Notes under the pieces: generated by a model | Seen by the model: only the letters and a program-made list of their open reading frames with translations | The model's database searches: none | Told to the model about the DNA's origin: nothing | Position numbers and translations under genes: made by a program | Part shown: positions 7,883 through 17,041 of the stretch, piece by piece | How the letters are laid out: each line of letters opens with the position of its first letter | Numbering within the stretch: the first letter of the stretch is position 1 | From: Trinickia symbiotica | GTDB lineage: Bacteria > Pseudomonadota > Gammaproteobacteria > Burkholderiales > Burkholderiaceae | Length of the DNA stretch: 64,000 nt | Assembly (NCBI RefSeq): GCF_002934455.1 | Contig: NZ_PTIR01000002.1 | Span: 459,620 to 523,619 of the forward strand | Direction of reading: 5' to 3'

Positions 7883-9244
7883 TTATTCCTGGTTTTTCGT
7901 TGATGCGGGAGCGCTAGCATCCAGACGCTGCGCCAGATGCTTTAACGCATCGGATACCGCAACGGGATACGGATCGGCAGGCTCCAGGCTTTGCAACGCA
8001 AGTGGCAGCGCCATCAATTGGCGGCGCGCGTGGTCGCGGCTGGCCGCGAGGTTCGGCTGGCCTTTGCGGCGCGCACCCGCCACCATGACCGGCTCCAGCA
8101 GCGCAATGCCGTCTCGCCTTTCGTCCGCGAGCGCGAGGCAATCGCGAGTCATCACACCGTGCCGGTCCACCTGCCGAAAGACGGCCTTGCGCGCCGGCCA
8201 GGTCGCCTTGCCCTCGGAACGCTTGCGCCGCGGCTGGTGCGCATATTCGACGAGCTTGTAGGCAAAATCCAGGTAAGGAGCATCGGCGGAGGTATTCATG
8301 CGCGTGCCCACGCCGAAGCCGTCGATCGGAGCATGGGCCGCGACGAGATCGCGCACACGGTATTCGTCCAGATTGCCGCTCGCGAAAATCGTGACGTACG
8401 GCAATCCGCCCTCGTCGAGGATGCGCCGCACGCGGCGCGCATGCTCGCCCAGATCGCCGCTATCGATCCGGACCGCCTTGATCGCGATGCCGTATCGCGC
8501 GACGCGGCGAGCGAGGTCGACTATCTTGCGCGCGGCCGCTTCGGTATCGTACGTATCGATCAGCAACGTGGTATTGGCCGGCTGAGAATGAGCGAAGTCC
8601 TCGAAGGCCTGAGTTTCGTTCGCGTGCGCCTGCACATACGAGTGCGCCATCGTGCCGTGGACCGATATTCCGAAGCGCACGCCGGCGGCAAGCGTCGCCG
8701 TTCCCGTGAAGCCCGCGAGATAGCTTGCACGCGCGGAAAGCAGCGCGGCCTCCGAGCCGTGCGCACGGCGCAGCCCAAAGTCGATGAGCTGCGCATCGGG
8801 CGCCGCGAGTACGATACGCGCGGCTTTGCTCGCCACGACCGTCTGATAGTGGATCAGGTTCATCACGCGGCTTTCGACGAGCTGGGCCTCGCGCATGGGG
8901 GCCGTGATCCGCAAAACGGGCTCGTCCGGAAAGAAGACGGTGCCTTCGCGGATCGCATCGACGTCTCCGGTGAAGTGCAGCGTCCCGAGCGAACGGAGGA
9001 ACCCCGGCTTGAACCGGCCGGTTCGAGCAAGGAGCGCGAGGTCGTCTTCCGTGAACCGCAGTTTCTCGAGGTAGTCGAGCACCTGCTCGAGCCCCGCCGC
9101 CATGAGGAAGTTGCGCTGAGGCGGCAACGATCTGACGAATAACTCGAAGCTCGCCGAGTCGTTCATGCCGCCGTCGAAGTACGCCTGCAGCATCGTCAAT
9201 TCGTACAGATCGGTAAGAAGCGGGCTATCGAGCGATACCTTCAT
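7883..9244 (-). CDS. pncB: Nicotinate phosphoribosyltransferase
   Basis: 453 residues from the ATG at 9244, with a GGGGGAC ribosome-binding site. The protein matches class II nicotinate phosphoribosyltransferases: DSPLLTDLYELTMLQAYF at the N-terminus, FELFVRSLPPQRNFLMAAGLE, DFGLRRAHGSEAAL, and the phosphoribosyl-binding region KAVRIDSGDLGEHARRVRRIL followed by IFASGNLDEY. It condenses nicotinate with PRPP (with ATP use) in the NAD salvage pathway in the cytoplasm. The gene is monocistronic as far as can be seen. Confidence 0.93.
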   Translation of the reverse strand: MKVSLDSPLLTDLYELTMLQAYFDGGMNDSASFELFVRSLPPQRNFLMAAGLEQVLDYLEKLRFTEDDLALLARTGRFKPGFLRSLGTLHFTGDVDAIREGTVFFPDEPVLRITAPMREAQLVESRVMNLIHYQTVVASKAARIVLAAPDAQLIDFGLRRAHGSEAALLSARASYLAGFTGTATLAAGVRFGISVHGTMAHSYVQAHANETQAFEDFAHSQPANTTLLIDTYDTEAAARKIVDLARRVARYGIAIKAVRIDSGDLGEHARRVRRILDEGGLPYVTIFASGNLDEYRVRDLVAAHAPIDGFGVGTRMNTSADAPYLDFAYKLVEYAHQPRRKRSEGKATWPARKAVFRQVDRHGVMTRDCLALADERRDGIALLEPVMVAGARRKGQPNLAASRDHARRQLMALPLALQSLEPADPYPVAVSDALKHLAQRLDASAPASTKNQE

Positions 9245-9395
9245 GGTGGCGTCCCCCCAACGGCGTCCGTGCCGGCGGCAGGCGCAACGCGTCGAGATCC
9301 CTGTGGAAGGTGCTCGCACTTTTTGCGCCAGCCGCGCGCGGTCAGCCCGTCGACAGGTCCAAGCCATCCGCCGAAAAGCGTCAACGGGGCATACG

Positions 9396-10391
9396 TCAGG
9401 CCGCTACATGGCCGCTTTCCTGGGGGCGCTTCTTCCCGCTGGCGGCACGTGCGCCGCTCGGCGAGCCGCCGCGCCAGTCATCGCCGCCTTCGAGCGCCGG
9501 CGTCGACTCGAAAAGCTCGGCCACCCATTCGGCGAACACCCGGACTTTCGCGGACAGATGACGGTTGTGCGGATAGACGATCGAAATGGGCTTCGGCTTC
9601 GGATTGAAATCCGGCAAAACCTCTTGCAGCGATCCGTCGAGCAGATGCGGCAACACCATGAAGAGCGTCGGCTGAATCAACCCGAAGCCCTCCACGCCGC
9701 AAGTGACGTAGGCGTCGGAATCATTGACCATGAGGGCGCCCTTCACCCTGACTTCGACAGGCTTCCGGTCGATCATGAATACCCACGGATGGGGACGGCC
9801 GTCATGGCTCATCCGAAAATTCACGGCGCGATGGCCCTCGAGGTCGGCAATCGTCCTCGGCTCGCCGTATCGCTTCAGATACTCGGGCGATGCGCAGGTA
9901 ACGCGCTTCAACGTGCCGATCCGGCGGGCGACCAGCGACGAGTCCTCGAGCGGCCCGACCCGAATCATGCAGTCGACCCCTTCCTCGATCGGATCGACGG
10001 GCCGATCCGACAGCCCCAGATCGAGCGTGATATCCGGATAGCGCTGATGAAAGATCGAGAGCGCCGGAATTACGAGCCGGCGCCCGATGGCGCCCGGCAT
10101 GTGCACCCTCAGCGAACCGCTCGGCTTGCGGTTGCCCTGCTGGAAGCTGGCGTCGGCTTCCGCGATCTCCGAGAGAATCTTCATGCAGTGCTCGTAGTAC
10201 GCGGCGCCGTCGGGCGTCAGCGAGAGCCGCCGCGTCGTCCGGTGCATCAGTCGCACGCCCAGCAACGCCTCGAGGTTCTGGATCGTCGTCGTCACCGTCG
10301 CGCGCGGCATGCTGAGCGTCTCAGCGGCCCGCGTAAAGCTGTTCGCGTCCACCACGCGGGTAAAAACCTCCATTGCCTGAATGCGGTCCAT
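9396..10391 (-). CDS. LysR-family transcriptional regulator
   Basis: 331 residues. The N-terminal winged helix (MDRIQAMEVFTRVVDANSFTRAAETLSM, then RATVTTTIQNLEALLGVRLMHRTTRRLSLTPDG) is typical of the CrgA-like branch. The C-terminal periplasmic-binding-like effector domain follows. There is no obvious divergent target: upstream, after about 290 bases, lies a chemoreceptor on the other strand. The C-terminus past residue 300 is Arg/Gly-rich and probably disordered. Confidence 0.9.
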   Translation of the reverse strand: MDRIQAMEVFTRVVDANSFTRAAETLSMPRATVTTTIQNLEALLGVRLMHRTTRRLSLTPDGAAYYEHCMKILSEIAEADASFQQGNRKPSGSLRVHMPGAIGRRLVIPALSIFHQRYPDITLDLGLSDRPVDPIEEGVDCMIRVGPLEDSSLVARRIGTLKRVTCASPEYLKRYGEPRTIADLEGHRAVNFRMSHDGRPHPWVFMIDRKPVEVRVKGALMVNDSDAYVTCGVEGFGLIQPTLFMVLPHLLDGSLQEVLPDFNPKPKPISIVYPHNRHLSAKVRVFAEWVAELFESTPALEGGDDWRGGSPSGARAASGKKRPQESGHVAA

Positions 10392-10681
10392 ATGCCAGCC
10401 CTCCGGTCGCCAACGCGTCAGGATAGGACAGCCGACATGGCCGGCACAAGCCGATTCCTATTTGATTCTTGACTATTCGTATTGGCTGAACAGTGAGACT
10501 TCTTGGGGGCTGGTGAGCCGATCGACGCTCGAGAAGCGGCAATTCGATCAGCGTTATTGATAAGACGAATAATTTACGCTGATGACGCCCCTCCCTGCAT
10601 AAAGTTATCCCCCTTGCACGCCGTAGATGATCGGTGATTGCAACCATCCTGGCGCGCATGCGCACGCCGCCGTATCGACAG

Positions 10682-12247
10682 ATGACAAAACTATCGCTGA
10701 GTCAGCGCCTCTGGATCGTGACCATCGCCGTCTGGCTGGGCCTGTTGTCGCTTGGTGTATTCGACGCCTTCAAAGCCCGCTCACTGATGATCGCTGAGCG
10801 GGAAGCCTCGCTGAAGGGCGTGATCGACATCGCCACCAACGTCGCCAATGCCTACTATCAGCAAGCCCAGAACGGAACGCTGCCGCTCGAGCAGGCCAAG
10901 CGCGAAGCGTTGGCACGCATCAAGGAGATGAGATACGGCAGCAACGGCTACGTCCTCGTCGACAACTCCGAGGGGATCGTGCTCATGCATCCGGCCGTGC
11001 CCTCACAGATCGGCAAACTGACGCTCGACGCGCGGGACGGCACGGGCAAGCTCTACATCCGCGAGATCATCGATGTCGCATCGAAGGGCGAAGGCTTCGT
11101 CAACTACGTCTACGTGAAGCCCGAAACGGGAAAGCCGACGCCGAAACTGAGCTACGTTCGCCGGTTCGAACCGTGGGACTGGAACCTGATCACCGGCGTC
11201 TATAGCGACGATATCGACGCGATGTTTCGCGGCATCCTGCTGCGCGCGCTCGTGCTCATGCTCACCATCGGCGGGGCCGTCACGCTGGTGACCACCCGCA
11301 TCACGCGCGGCATCCGGCGTCAGTTGGGCGGCGAGCCCGACTACGCCGCTCAGATCGCGAGCCGTGTCGCCGATGGGGACTTGACGGCTTCCGTTGCCGC
11401 GCGCACGGCGGACGATCGCAGCCTGCTCGCCGCCATGGCTCGCATGCAGCGCAATCTGTCGTCGATCGTCGGCCGCATACGCGGCAGCGCGGAAAATCTC
11501 ACGACCGCCGCGCAGCAGATCGCCGCGGGCAATACCGATCTTTCGGCGCGCACGGAAGAACAAGCTGCGTCGCTCGAGCAAACGGCGGCATCGATCGAGC
11601 AATTGACCGCCACGGTCAAACAGAATGCGGAAAGCGCGGGACATGCGAACGGCCTCGCGACGAACGCGTCCGAGATCGCGGCGCGAGGCGGCGACGTCGT
11701 CGGCCGTGTCATCGATACGATGCAAGGGATTTCGTCGAGCTCGACCAAGATCGGCGACATCATCGGCGTCATCGACGGAATCGCGTTTCAGACGAACATC
11801 CTTGCATTGAACGCGGCCGTCGAAGCGGCGCGCGCCGGCGAGCAAGGCCGCGGATTCGCTGTCGTGGCCGGCGAAGTGCGCACGCTCGCCCAGCGCAGCG
11901 CTGCCGCGGCGAAGGAAATCAAGGAGCTCATCGTTGAATCGACCACGCGCGTTCAGGACGGCTCGGCACTCGTGGAGCAAGCGGGCAGTGCGATGCGCGA
12001 GATCGTCGAAGCGATCGAGCGCGTCAGAAGGATCATCGGCGAGATCGCCGCGGCCTCGACGGAGCAGAGCACAGGGATCGAGCAGGTCAATCGCGCGATC
12101 GCGCAGATCGACGAGGTGACGCAGCAGAATGCGGCGCTCGTGGAGCAGGCATCGGCCGCCGCCAGCCTCATGGCCGATCAGACGCAACAGCTGATCGCCG
12201 CCGTCGCCGTGTTTCAGACGGCCGAGCACGAAGCCGCAATGTATTAG
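10682..12247 (+). CDS. Methyl-accepting chemotaxis protein with single Cache sensor
   Basis: About 521 residues from the ATG at 10682; GTG 10634 is an alternative but would place charged residues ahead of the membrane helix. A first transmembrane helix (residues 9-29) is followed by a periplasmic sCache_2 domain with [20 protein letters not shown] and ending in the [15 protein letters not shown] motif. A second helix, a HAMP-like linker and the signalling coiled coil complete the protein. The hairpin tip reads [35 protein letters not shown]. No C-terminal NWETF-type CheR tether is seen. Cache_2 receptors usually sense small carboxylates, but the ligand here is unknown. Its stop overlaps the end of the convergent LysR gene by four bases. 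Confidence 0.92.
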   Translation: MTKLSLSQRLWIVTIAVWLGLLSLGVFDAFKARSLMIAEREASLKGVIDIATNVANAYYQQAQNGTLPLEQAKREALARIKEMRYGSNGYVLVDNSEGIVLMHPAVPSQIGKLTLDARDGTGKLYIREIIDVASKGEGFVNYVYVKPETGKPTPKLSYVRRFEPWDWNLITGVYSDDIDAMFRGILLRALVLMLTIGGAVTLVTTRITRGIRRQLGGEPDYAAQIASRVADGDLTASVAARTADDRSLLAAMARMQRNLSSIVGRIRGSAENLTTAAQQIAAGNTDLSARTEEQAASLEQTAASIEQLTATVKQNAESAGHANGLATNASEIAARGGDVVGRVIDTMQGISSSSTKIGDIIGVIDGIAFQTNILALNAAVEAARAGEQGRGFAVVAGEVRTLAQRSAAAAKEIKELIVESTTRVQDGSALVEQAGSAMREIVEAIERVRRIIGEIAAASTEQSTGIEQVNRAIAQIDEVTQQNAALVEQASAAASLMADQTQQLIAAVAVFQTAEHEAAMY

Positions 12248-13152
12248 CGCGTATCCGTGCTCGATACCTGGCGCAGTTCGTCGGCGATGATCGCGATCAG
12301 TGCATCCGTCGCCGCACCGGGCGGGCGCCGCGGATGACTGATGCGCACGATGTGGCGCACGATGCGCGGCGCGAGAATCGGATGGGCCCGCATCGTGCCT
12401 CGCTGAACCGATCGCTCGACGACGATGCGCGGCAGAATCGTCGCAAAGCGCGTGGTCTCGACGAGCTTCACGATCGCGCTGAGGACGTCGATCTCGAAGC
12501 GCGGCGCGAGCAACACATCGGCGGCTTGCGCCGCCGCATCGAGCACGCCGCGCAATCCGTGACGCTTCGTGGGCAGCACGAGATCGAGGTCCTGCAGCTG
12601 ACCGAACTCGATCACCGAAGGCAGCGTCGGGCCGGCGGCGACGCCGGTTGCGAGCACCATTTCTTCGTCGAGAAGCGGCTCCGAATCGAGCGACAGACGC
12701 GCACGTGGTCGGTTGATCAGCGCGGCGTCGAGTTGGCCGCCGGTGACGAGATCGATGAACGTCGCGCTATAGCCGTCCACAACCGTCACTTCGACGTGCG
12801 GATACTGCGCGTGAAACCGCGAGAGTGCATCCGCCAACACCGTCTCGGTGACGGATGCGATGAGTCCCAGCGATACATGCCCCGTCACGATCTCGTCGCG
12901 CTGCATCAGTTGCATGCGCGCGTGCTGAAGGTCGCGCATGATCGGCAGAAACAGTCGATACATGAGCCGGCCCGCGGCAGTCGGCGTCATGCCATGCGCT
13001 CCGCGCTCGAACAAGGTCTGGTGGAGCTCGTCCTCGAGCTTGGCGATCTGCATGCTGAGCGCGGGCTGAACGATGTTGAGCCGCTTCGCGGCGCGCGTGA
13101 CCGAGCCATCCTCGAAGAGCGCAATGAAGTATTGGATTTGCTTGAGGTCCAT
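12244..13152 (-). CDS. LysR-family regulator, divergent from the ubiD operon
   Basis: 302 residues with the LysR helix-turn-helix ([43 protein letters not shown]) and a full effector-binding domain. The sequence is close to the nitrogen-assimilation/CynR-like branch of LysR proteins ([18 protein letters not shown]). It is transcribed divergently from the UbiD-UbiX-MFS-ThDP-FMN operon, across a 300-base intergenic region with a palindrome. It is therefore the likely activator of that operon, responding to the substrate or an intermediate. Confidence 0.9.
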   Translation of the reverse strand: MDLKQIQYFIALFEDGSVTRAAKRLNIVQPALSMQIAKLEDELHQTLFERGAHGMTPTAAGRLMYRLFLPIMRDLQHARMQLMQRDEIVTGHVSLGLIASVTETVLADALSRFHAQYPHVEVTVVDGYSATFIDLVTGGQLDAALINRPRARLSLDSEPLLDEEMVLATGVAAGPTLPSVIEFGQLQDLDLVLPTKRHGLRGVLDAAAQAADVLLAPRFEIDVLSAIVKLVETTRFATILPRIVVERSVQRGTMRAHPILAPRIVRHIVRISHPRRPPGAATDALIAIIADELRQVSSTDTR

Positions 13153-13452
13153 GTCGTTTCGCCGTCGGCGGAAATTGCCGCCTTTATCATCATCGTCGCT
13201 GATCGATCGATCGCCCGGTCATCAATCGTCCTCGACCGATTCAATGCTCGCGATACATATCCATGTCTGCGACGAGCCAGTGCGCCGACATCAGTGACAA
13301 CACCGATATCACGCTGACTGATTTGATCGATCAGAAAACAATATTAGCCGTTATAGGTCCGACTCGCTATGCTGCGTCAAATGCCGATTGACTTGCCGCG
13401 CGACGGCCGTTCACGACGATCGGCGGCCATGGCCAGAGAGGAACCCCCTTCA
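13153..13452. promoter_or_regulatory. Divergent LysR / ubiD intergenic region with palindrome
   Basis: This 300-base stretch separates the LysR gene from the ubiD operon and holds no convincing gene. It contains a perfect 10-base palindrome TGATCGATCA at 13324-13333 and a related TGATCGATCGATCG run near 13200. Either could be part of a LysR binding region, but the assignment rests on symmetry and position only. An in-frame ATG for ubiD at 13369 lies inside it; the downstream ATG at 13453 has a better ribosome-binding site. Confidence 0.4.
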
Positions 13453-14937
13453 ATGAATTCACGAGAGTTGACGGCGCCCGCAACCGCCGGAGTCCGCGAA
13501 AGCGGCGCGGCGCCCGCACGTACGCTGCGCGACTGGCTCGCGCATCTGGACCGGACAGGTCGGCTCGCCACCATCGAGCGCACAGTCGATCTGAAGCATG
13601 AGCTCGCCGCTATCGCGAAGCGTCTCGACGGGCGGCAGGCCGCCTGTTTCATGCGCCCCGGCTCCCATTCGATCGCCGTGGTCAGCGGCTTCATGTCACG
13701 CCGGGCGTGGATCGCGGAGGCGATGGGAGTCAGTGAAGACGCCCTGCTGCGGCGCTTTTCCGATGCGGCGGCGCATCCGTTGCCATGGCGTGAAGTCGAC
13801 GCGGACGAAGCCGCGTGCCAACAGATCGTGCACACCGCGGGCATCGATCTCTACGCGCTGCTGCCGATACCGACGCACAGCGAGCATGACAACGGTCCGT
13901 ACATTACGGCGGGCCTCGTCATCGCGCGCAACCCGCGCACCGGTATCCAGAACGTCTCGATCAATCGCATCCAGGTCCACGGCCCCGACCGAATGGGGAT
14001 CCTGATGCTGCCGCGGCATCTCCACGAGTTCTACAGCGCGGCCGAAGCCAATGGCGAACCGCTGGACGTCGCCATCGCGATCGGCGTCGATCCGCTCACG
14101 CTGCTTGCCTCGCAAGCCATCACGCCGATCGATCATGACGAGCTCGAAATCGCTGGCGCGCTGCACGGCGAGCCCCTGCCCGTCGTCAAATGCAAGACGA
14201 ACGAAGTGCGTGTGCCGGCCAATGCGGAGATCGTCATCGAGGGGCGCATCCTGCCGGGCGCGCGTGAAATGGAGGGACCGTTCGGCGAGTTTCCGAAGTA
14301 CTACAGCGCGCGCGAGGCGCGTGAAGTCATTGAAGTCCGCGCGCTCACGCATCGTCGCCATCCGATCTATCACACGATCGTGCCCGCCGAGATGGAGCAT
14401 TTGCTGCTCGGCGCGATCCCGCGCGAAGCGACGTTGCTCGGTCATCTCCAACGCAGCCACCCGAACGTGAAGGACGTGGAGTTGTCCGTCGGCGGCGTCT
14501 GCCGCTATCACCTCTGGGTCCAGCTCGACAAGAAGCGCGAAGGGGAAGCCAAGAACGTGATCCTCTGCGCATTCGGCGCGCACTATGACATCAAGCAGGT
14601 CGTCGTCGTCGATACCGATGTCGACGTCCATGATCCGGCCGAAGTCGAATGGGCGATCGCCACGCGCTTCCAGGCCGATCGCGATCTCGTCGTCATCGAG
14701 GGCGCGCAAGGGTCCGTGCTCGATCCTTCGACGACGGTCGGCCTGCCCGACGATGCGCCGCCGCACATGCAGGGCATCAGCGCGAAGATGGGCCTCGACG
14801 CGACGCGCCCGTTGGTTTATTCCGGACACGTCTTCACGCGCGTGCGCATTCCAGGCTTCGAGACCGCGGACCTCGCGGCGCTCGTCGCGCCCGACAACGC
14901 CGCGTTCGGCACGTACATGAGCCGTGCCAATGGCTAG
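13453..14937 (+). CDS. UbiD-family prenylated-FMN-dependent decarboxylase
   Basis: 494 residues from the ATG at 13453, which follows GAGAGGAA at a good distance. The prFMN/Mn2+ site of the UbiD family is recognisable: Asn171-Arg172 in SINRIQVHGPDR, and Glu274 and Glu279 in EMEGPFGEF. Together these give the Arg-Glu-Glu triad at nearly the same spacing as fungal Fdc1. The enzyme should reversibly decarboxylate an aromatic or alpha,beta-unsaturated acid. Its stop overlaps the ubiX start, and MFS, ThDP and FMN-enzyme genes follow, so it belongs to a catabolic operon rather than to ubiquinone synthesis. Confidence 0.92.
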   Translation: MNSRELTAPATAGVRESGAAPARTLRDWLAHLDRTGRLATIERTVDLKHELAAIAKRLDGRQAACFMRPGSHSIAVVSGFMSRRAWIAEAMGVSEDALLRRFSDAAAHPLPWREVDADEAACQQIVHTAGIDLYALLPIPTHSEHDNGPYITAGLVIARNPRTGIQNVSINRIQVHGPDRMGILMLPRHLHEFYSAAEANGEPLDVAIAIGVDPLTLLASQAITPIDHDELEIAGALHGEPLPVVKCKTNEVRVPANAEIVIEGRILPGAREMEGPFGEFPKYYSAREAREVIEVRALTHRRHPIYHTIVPAEMEHLLLGAIPREATLLGHLQRSHPNVKDVELSVGGVCRYHLWVQLDKKREGEAKNVILCAFGAHYDIKQVVVVDTDVDVHDPAEVEWAIATRFQADRDLVVIEGAQGSVLDPSTTVGLPDDAPPHMQGISAKMGLDATRPLVYSGHVFTRVRIPGFETADLAALVAPDNAAFGTYMSRANG

Positions 14938-15544
14938 GCCGCGCCTCGTCGTCGGCATCACCGGCGCCAGCGGTGCGATGATCGGCGTGCGCTTGCTCGC
15001 GGCGCTGCGGCGCCTGGGCACGCACGAGACGCATCTCGTGGTTTCGCCGTCGGGCGCCGTGACGGCCGCCCAGGAACTCGGCGTCGGCCGCGCCGATCTC
15101 GACCGTCTTGCCGATGTCGTACACAACGTGCGCGACATCGGCGCGTCGATCGCGAGCGGATCGTTCGTCACCGCCGGCATGGTGATCGCTCCCTGCTCGA
15201 TGAAGACGCTCGCCGCGGTCGCGCATGGCTTCGCCGACAATCTGCTCACGCGCGCGGCCGACGTGACGCTCAAGGAGCGGCGGCGCCTCGTGCTCGTCGT
15301 CCGCGAAACGCCGCTCAATCTCGCACATCTTCGCAACCTGACGCTCGCAACCGAAATGGGTGCCATCGCTATGCCGCCGGTACCCGCCTTCTACGCGCAT
15401 CCGAAGACGATCGAGGACGTCGTCGACCACACGGTCGGGCGCATCCTCGATCTCTTCGGCGTCGAGCATGGCGAGATCCCGCAGCGATGGAGCGGCCTTG
15501 CCGACTCGTTCAGGAACGGCGGATCGGACGAGCCCGAGTGTTGA
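14930..15544 (+). CDS. UbiX-like flavin prenyltransferase
   Basis: 204 residues from the ATG at 14930 (GTG 14924 is also possible), overlapping the ubiD stop by eight bases. It has the UbiX FMN-binding start LVVGITGASGAMIGVRLL, the PCSMKTLAAVAHGFADNLLTRAADV helix, and RRRLVLVVRETPLNLAHLRN. UbiX attaches dimethylallyl phosphate to FMN to make the prFMN cofactor for UbiD, which fits the coupled arrangement. It probably serves the adjacent decarboxylase as a dedicated paralog. Confidence 0.92.
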   Translation: MARPRLVVGITGASGAMIGVRLLAALRRLGTHETHLVVSPSGAVTAAQELGVGRADLDRLADVVHNVRDIGASIASGSFVTAGMVIAPCSMKTLAAVAHGFADNLLTRAADVTLKERRRLVLVVRETPLNLAHLRNLTLATEMGAIAMPPVPAFYAHPKTIEDVVDHTVGRILDLFGVEHGEIPQRWSGLADSFRNGGSDEPEC

Positions 15545-15679
15545 GTGTGTGCAAGCGGCCCGCGCCAACCGTCGCCCGCACGCGAGCAGGGCTGCCGGCG
15601 CCGCCTAATCGCGGGAGACGATCGCCTTGCCTTCCCCGTATGAAAAAAGCGTTGGAGACCCTTCACGGAGCACAAGGAA

Positions 15680-17041
15680 ATGAATACGACCGTTGGCGGC
15701 GTTAGCAGCACCACGACACAGAGCAATCGCAGCATCGTCATTGCCGCGGCCTCTTCCTGTTTCGGCTGGGCATTGGATCTCTTCGATCTCTTCGTGCTCC
15801 TCTATGTGGCGCCCGTAGTCGGCAAGCTCTTTTTTCCTTCGGAACATCCAACGCTCTCGCTGGCCGGCGTCTATGCATCGTTCGCCGTGACGCTGCTGAT
15901 GCGCCCGCTCGGTTCGGCTCTGTTCGGGTCTTATGCGGACCGCCACGGCCGCAAGCGTGCGATGAAGATCGCCGTGCTCGGCGTGGGCGTCACCACCGCG
16001 GTGTTCGGCACGTTGCCGACGGTGCACCAGGTAGGCATCGCCGCGCCGGTCATCTTCGTGCTGCTGCGACTCGTGCAGGGCGTGTTCGTCGGCGGCGTGG
16101 TGGCGTCTTCCCACACGATCGGCACCGAGTCGGTGCCGCGGCATTGGCGCGGCGCGGTCTCGGGCTTGATCGGCGGCGGCGGCGCGGGTATCGGCGGGCT
16201 CATCGCCTCGTTCGTTTTCTATGTCGCGTCCGACCTGTTTCCCGGCCCGCAGTTCGAGGTCTGGGGCTGGCGCACGATGTTTTTCGCCGGACTGCTGACC
16301 TCGCTGATCGGCGCGCTGCTATTCACGAAGCTGGAAGAGTCTCCGTTCTGGAAAGCCCAACAGGCGCACCGCGCCGCGCGACGGGCGGCAGGCGTGGCGC
16401 AGAAGTCGCCGCTGCGCGTCCTGTTTTCCCCGCCGCATCGCCGCGTGATGCTCGTCAACGTGATTCTGACCGGCACGAGCGGCGCGGGCTACTACCTCTG
16501 TTCCGGCTATATGCCGACGTTTTTCAAAGTCATCAAGCACTTGCCGAACAGCGCAACGTCGACCATCCTGATGACGACCGGACTCCTTTCGATGATCGCC
16601 GCCGTCGCGATCGGCGCACTCTCCGAGCGTTTGGGCCGCAAGACCGTCTTCATCGGCGCGGGGGTGCTGCGCCTCGCCCTGCTGCCGGTGCTCTATCTGC
16701 TGATGACGCGAACGACGAGTGTGCCCGTGCTCGCCGCCTATGCGCTGCTGCTCGCGATTCTCGGCGGCGCGACCTACGCTCCGCTACTGATCTTCCTGAA
16801 CGAGCGCTTTCCCACGGCGATTCGCGCGAGCGGCACCGGTCTCTCCTGGAATATCGGCTTCGCCATCGGCGGCATGATGCCGACGGTCGTCTCGCTGTTC
16901 GCGCGCGACATGCAGCGGTTGCCCGCGACTCTGTCATGGTTCCTATTCGGCATTTCGGCGCTGTTTCTGCTCGGCGCCTTGATCGTGCCCGAAACGCGGG
17001 GCAATCTCGACATCGAAAGAGAAGCGGAAGACCAACGATGA
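15680..17041 (+). CDS. MFS transporter, aromatic-acid:H+ symporter/MHS-like
   Basis: 453 residues with about twelve hydrophobic segments. It begins with SSCFGWALDLFDLFVLLYVAPVV, as in AAHS/MHS carriers. Motif A appears as GSYADRHGRKRAM after the second helix and again as GALSERLGRKTV in the second half. AAGGAA lies directly upstream of the ATG. The stop overlaps the start of the ThDP enzyme gene (ATGA). It is the probable importer for the acid degraded by this operon. Confidence 0.9.
   Translation: MNTTVGGVSSTTTQSNRSIVIAAASSCFGWALDLFDLFVLLYVAPVVGKLFFPSEHPTLSLAGVYASFAVTLLMRPLGSALFGSYADRHGRKRAMKIAVLGVGVTTAVFGTLPTVHQVGIAAPVIFVLLRLVQGVFVGGVVASSHTIGTESVPRHWRGAVSGLIGGGGAGIGGLIASFVFYVASDLFPGPQFEVWGWRTMFFAGLLTSLIGALLFTKLEESPFWKAQQAHRAARRAAGVAQKSPLRVLFSPPHRRVMLVNVILTGTSGAGYYLCSGYMPTFFKVIKHLPNSATSTILMTTGLLSMIAAVAIGALSERLGRKTVFIGAGVLRLALLPVLYLLMTRTTSVPVLAAYALLLAILGGATYAPLLIFLNERFPTAIRASGTGLSWNIGFAIGGMMPTVVSLFARDMQRLPATLSWFLFGISALFLLGALIVPETRGNLDIEREAEDQR

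Noticed and set aside
16144..17037. N-terminal extension of the ThDP enzyme
   Set aside because: The extra residues are Arg-rich out-of-frame translation of the MFS gene; the real start overlaps the MFS stop at 17038.
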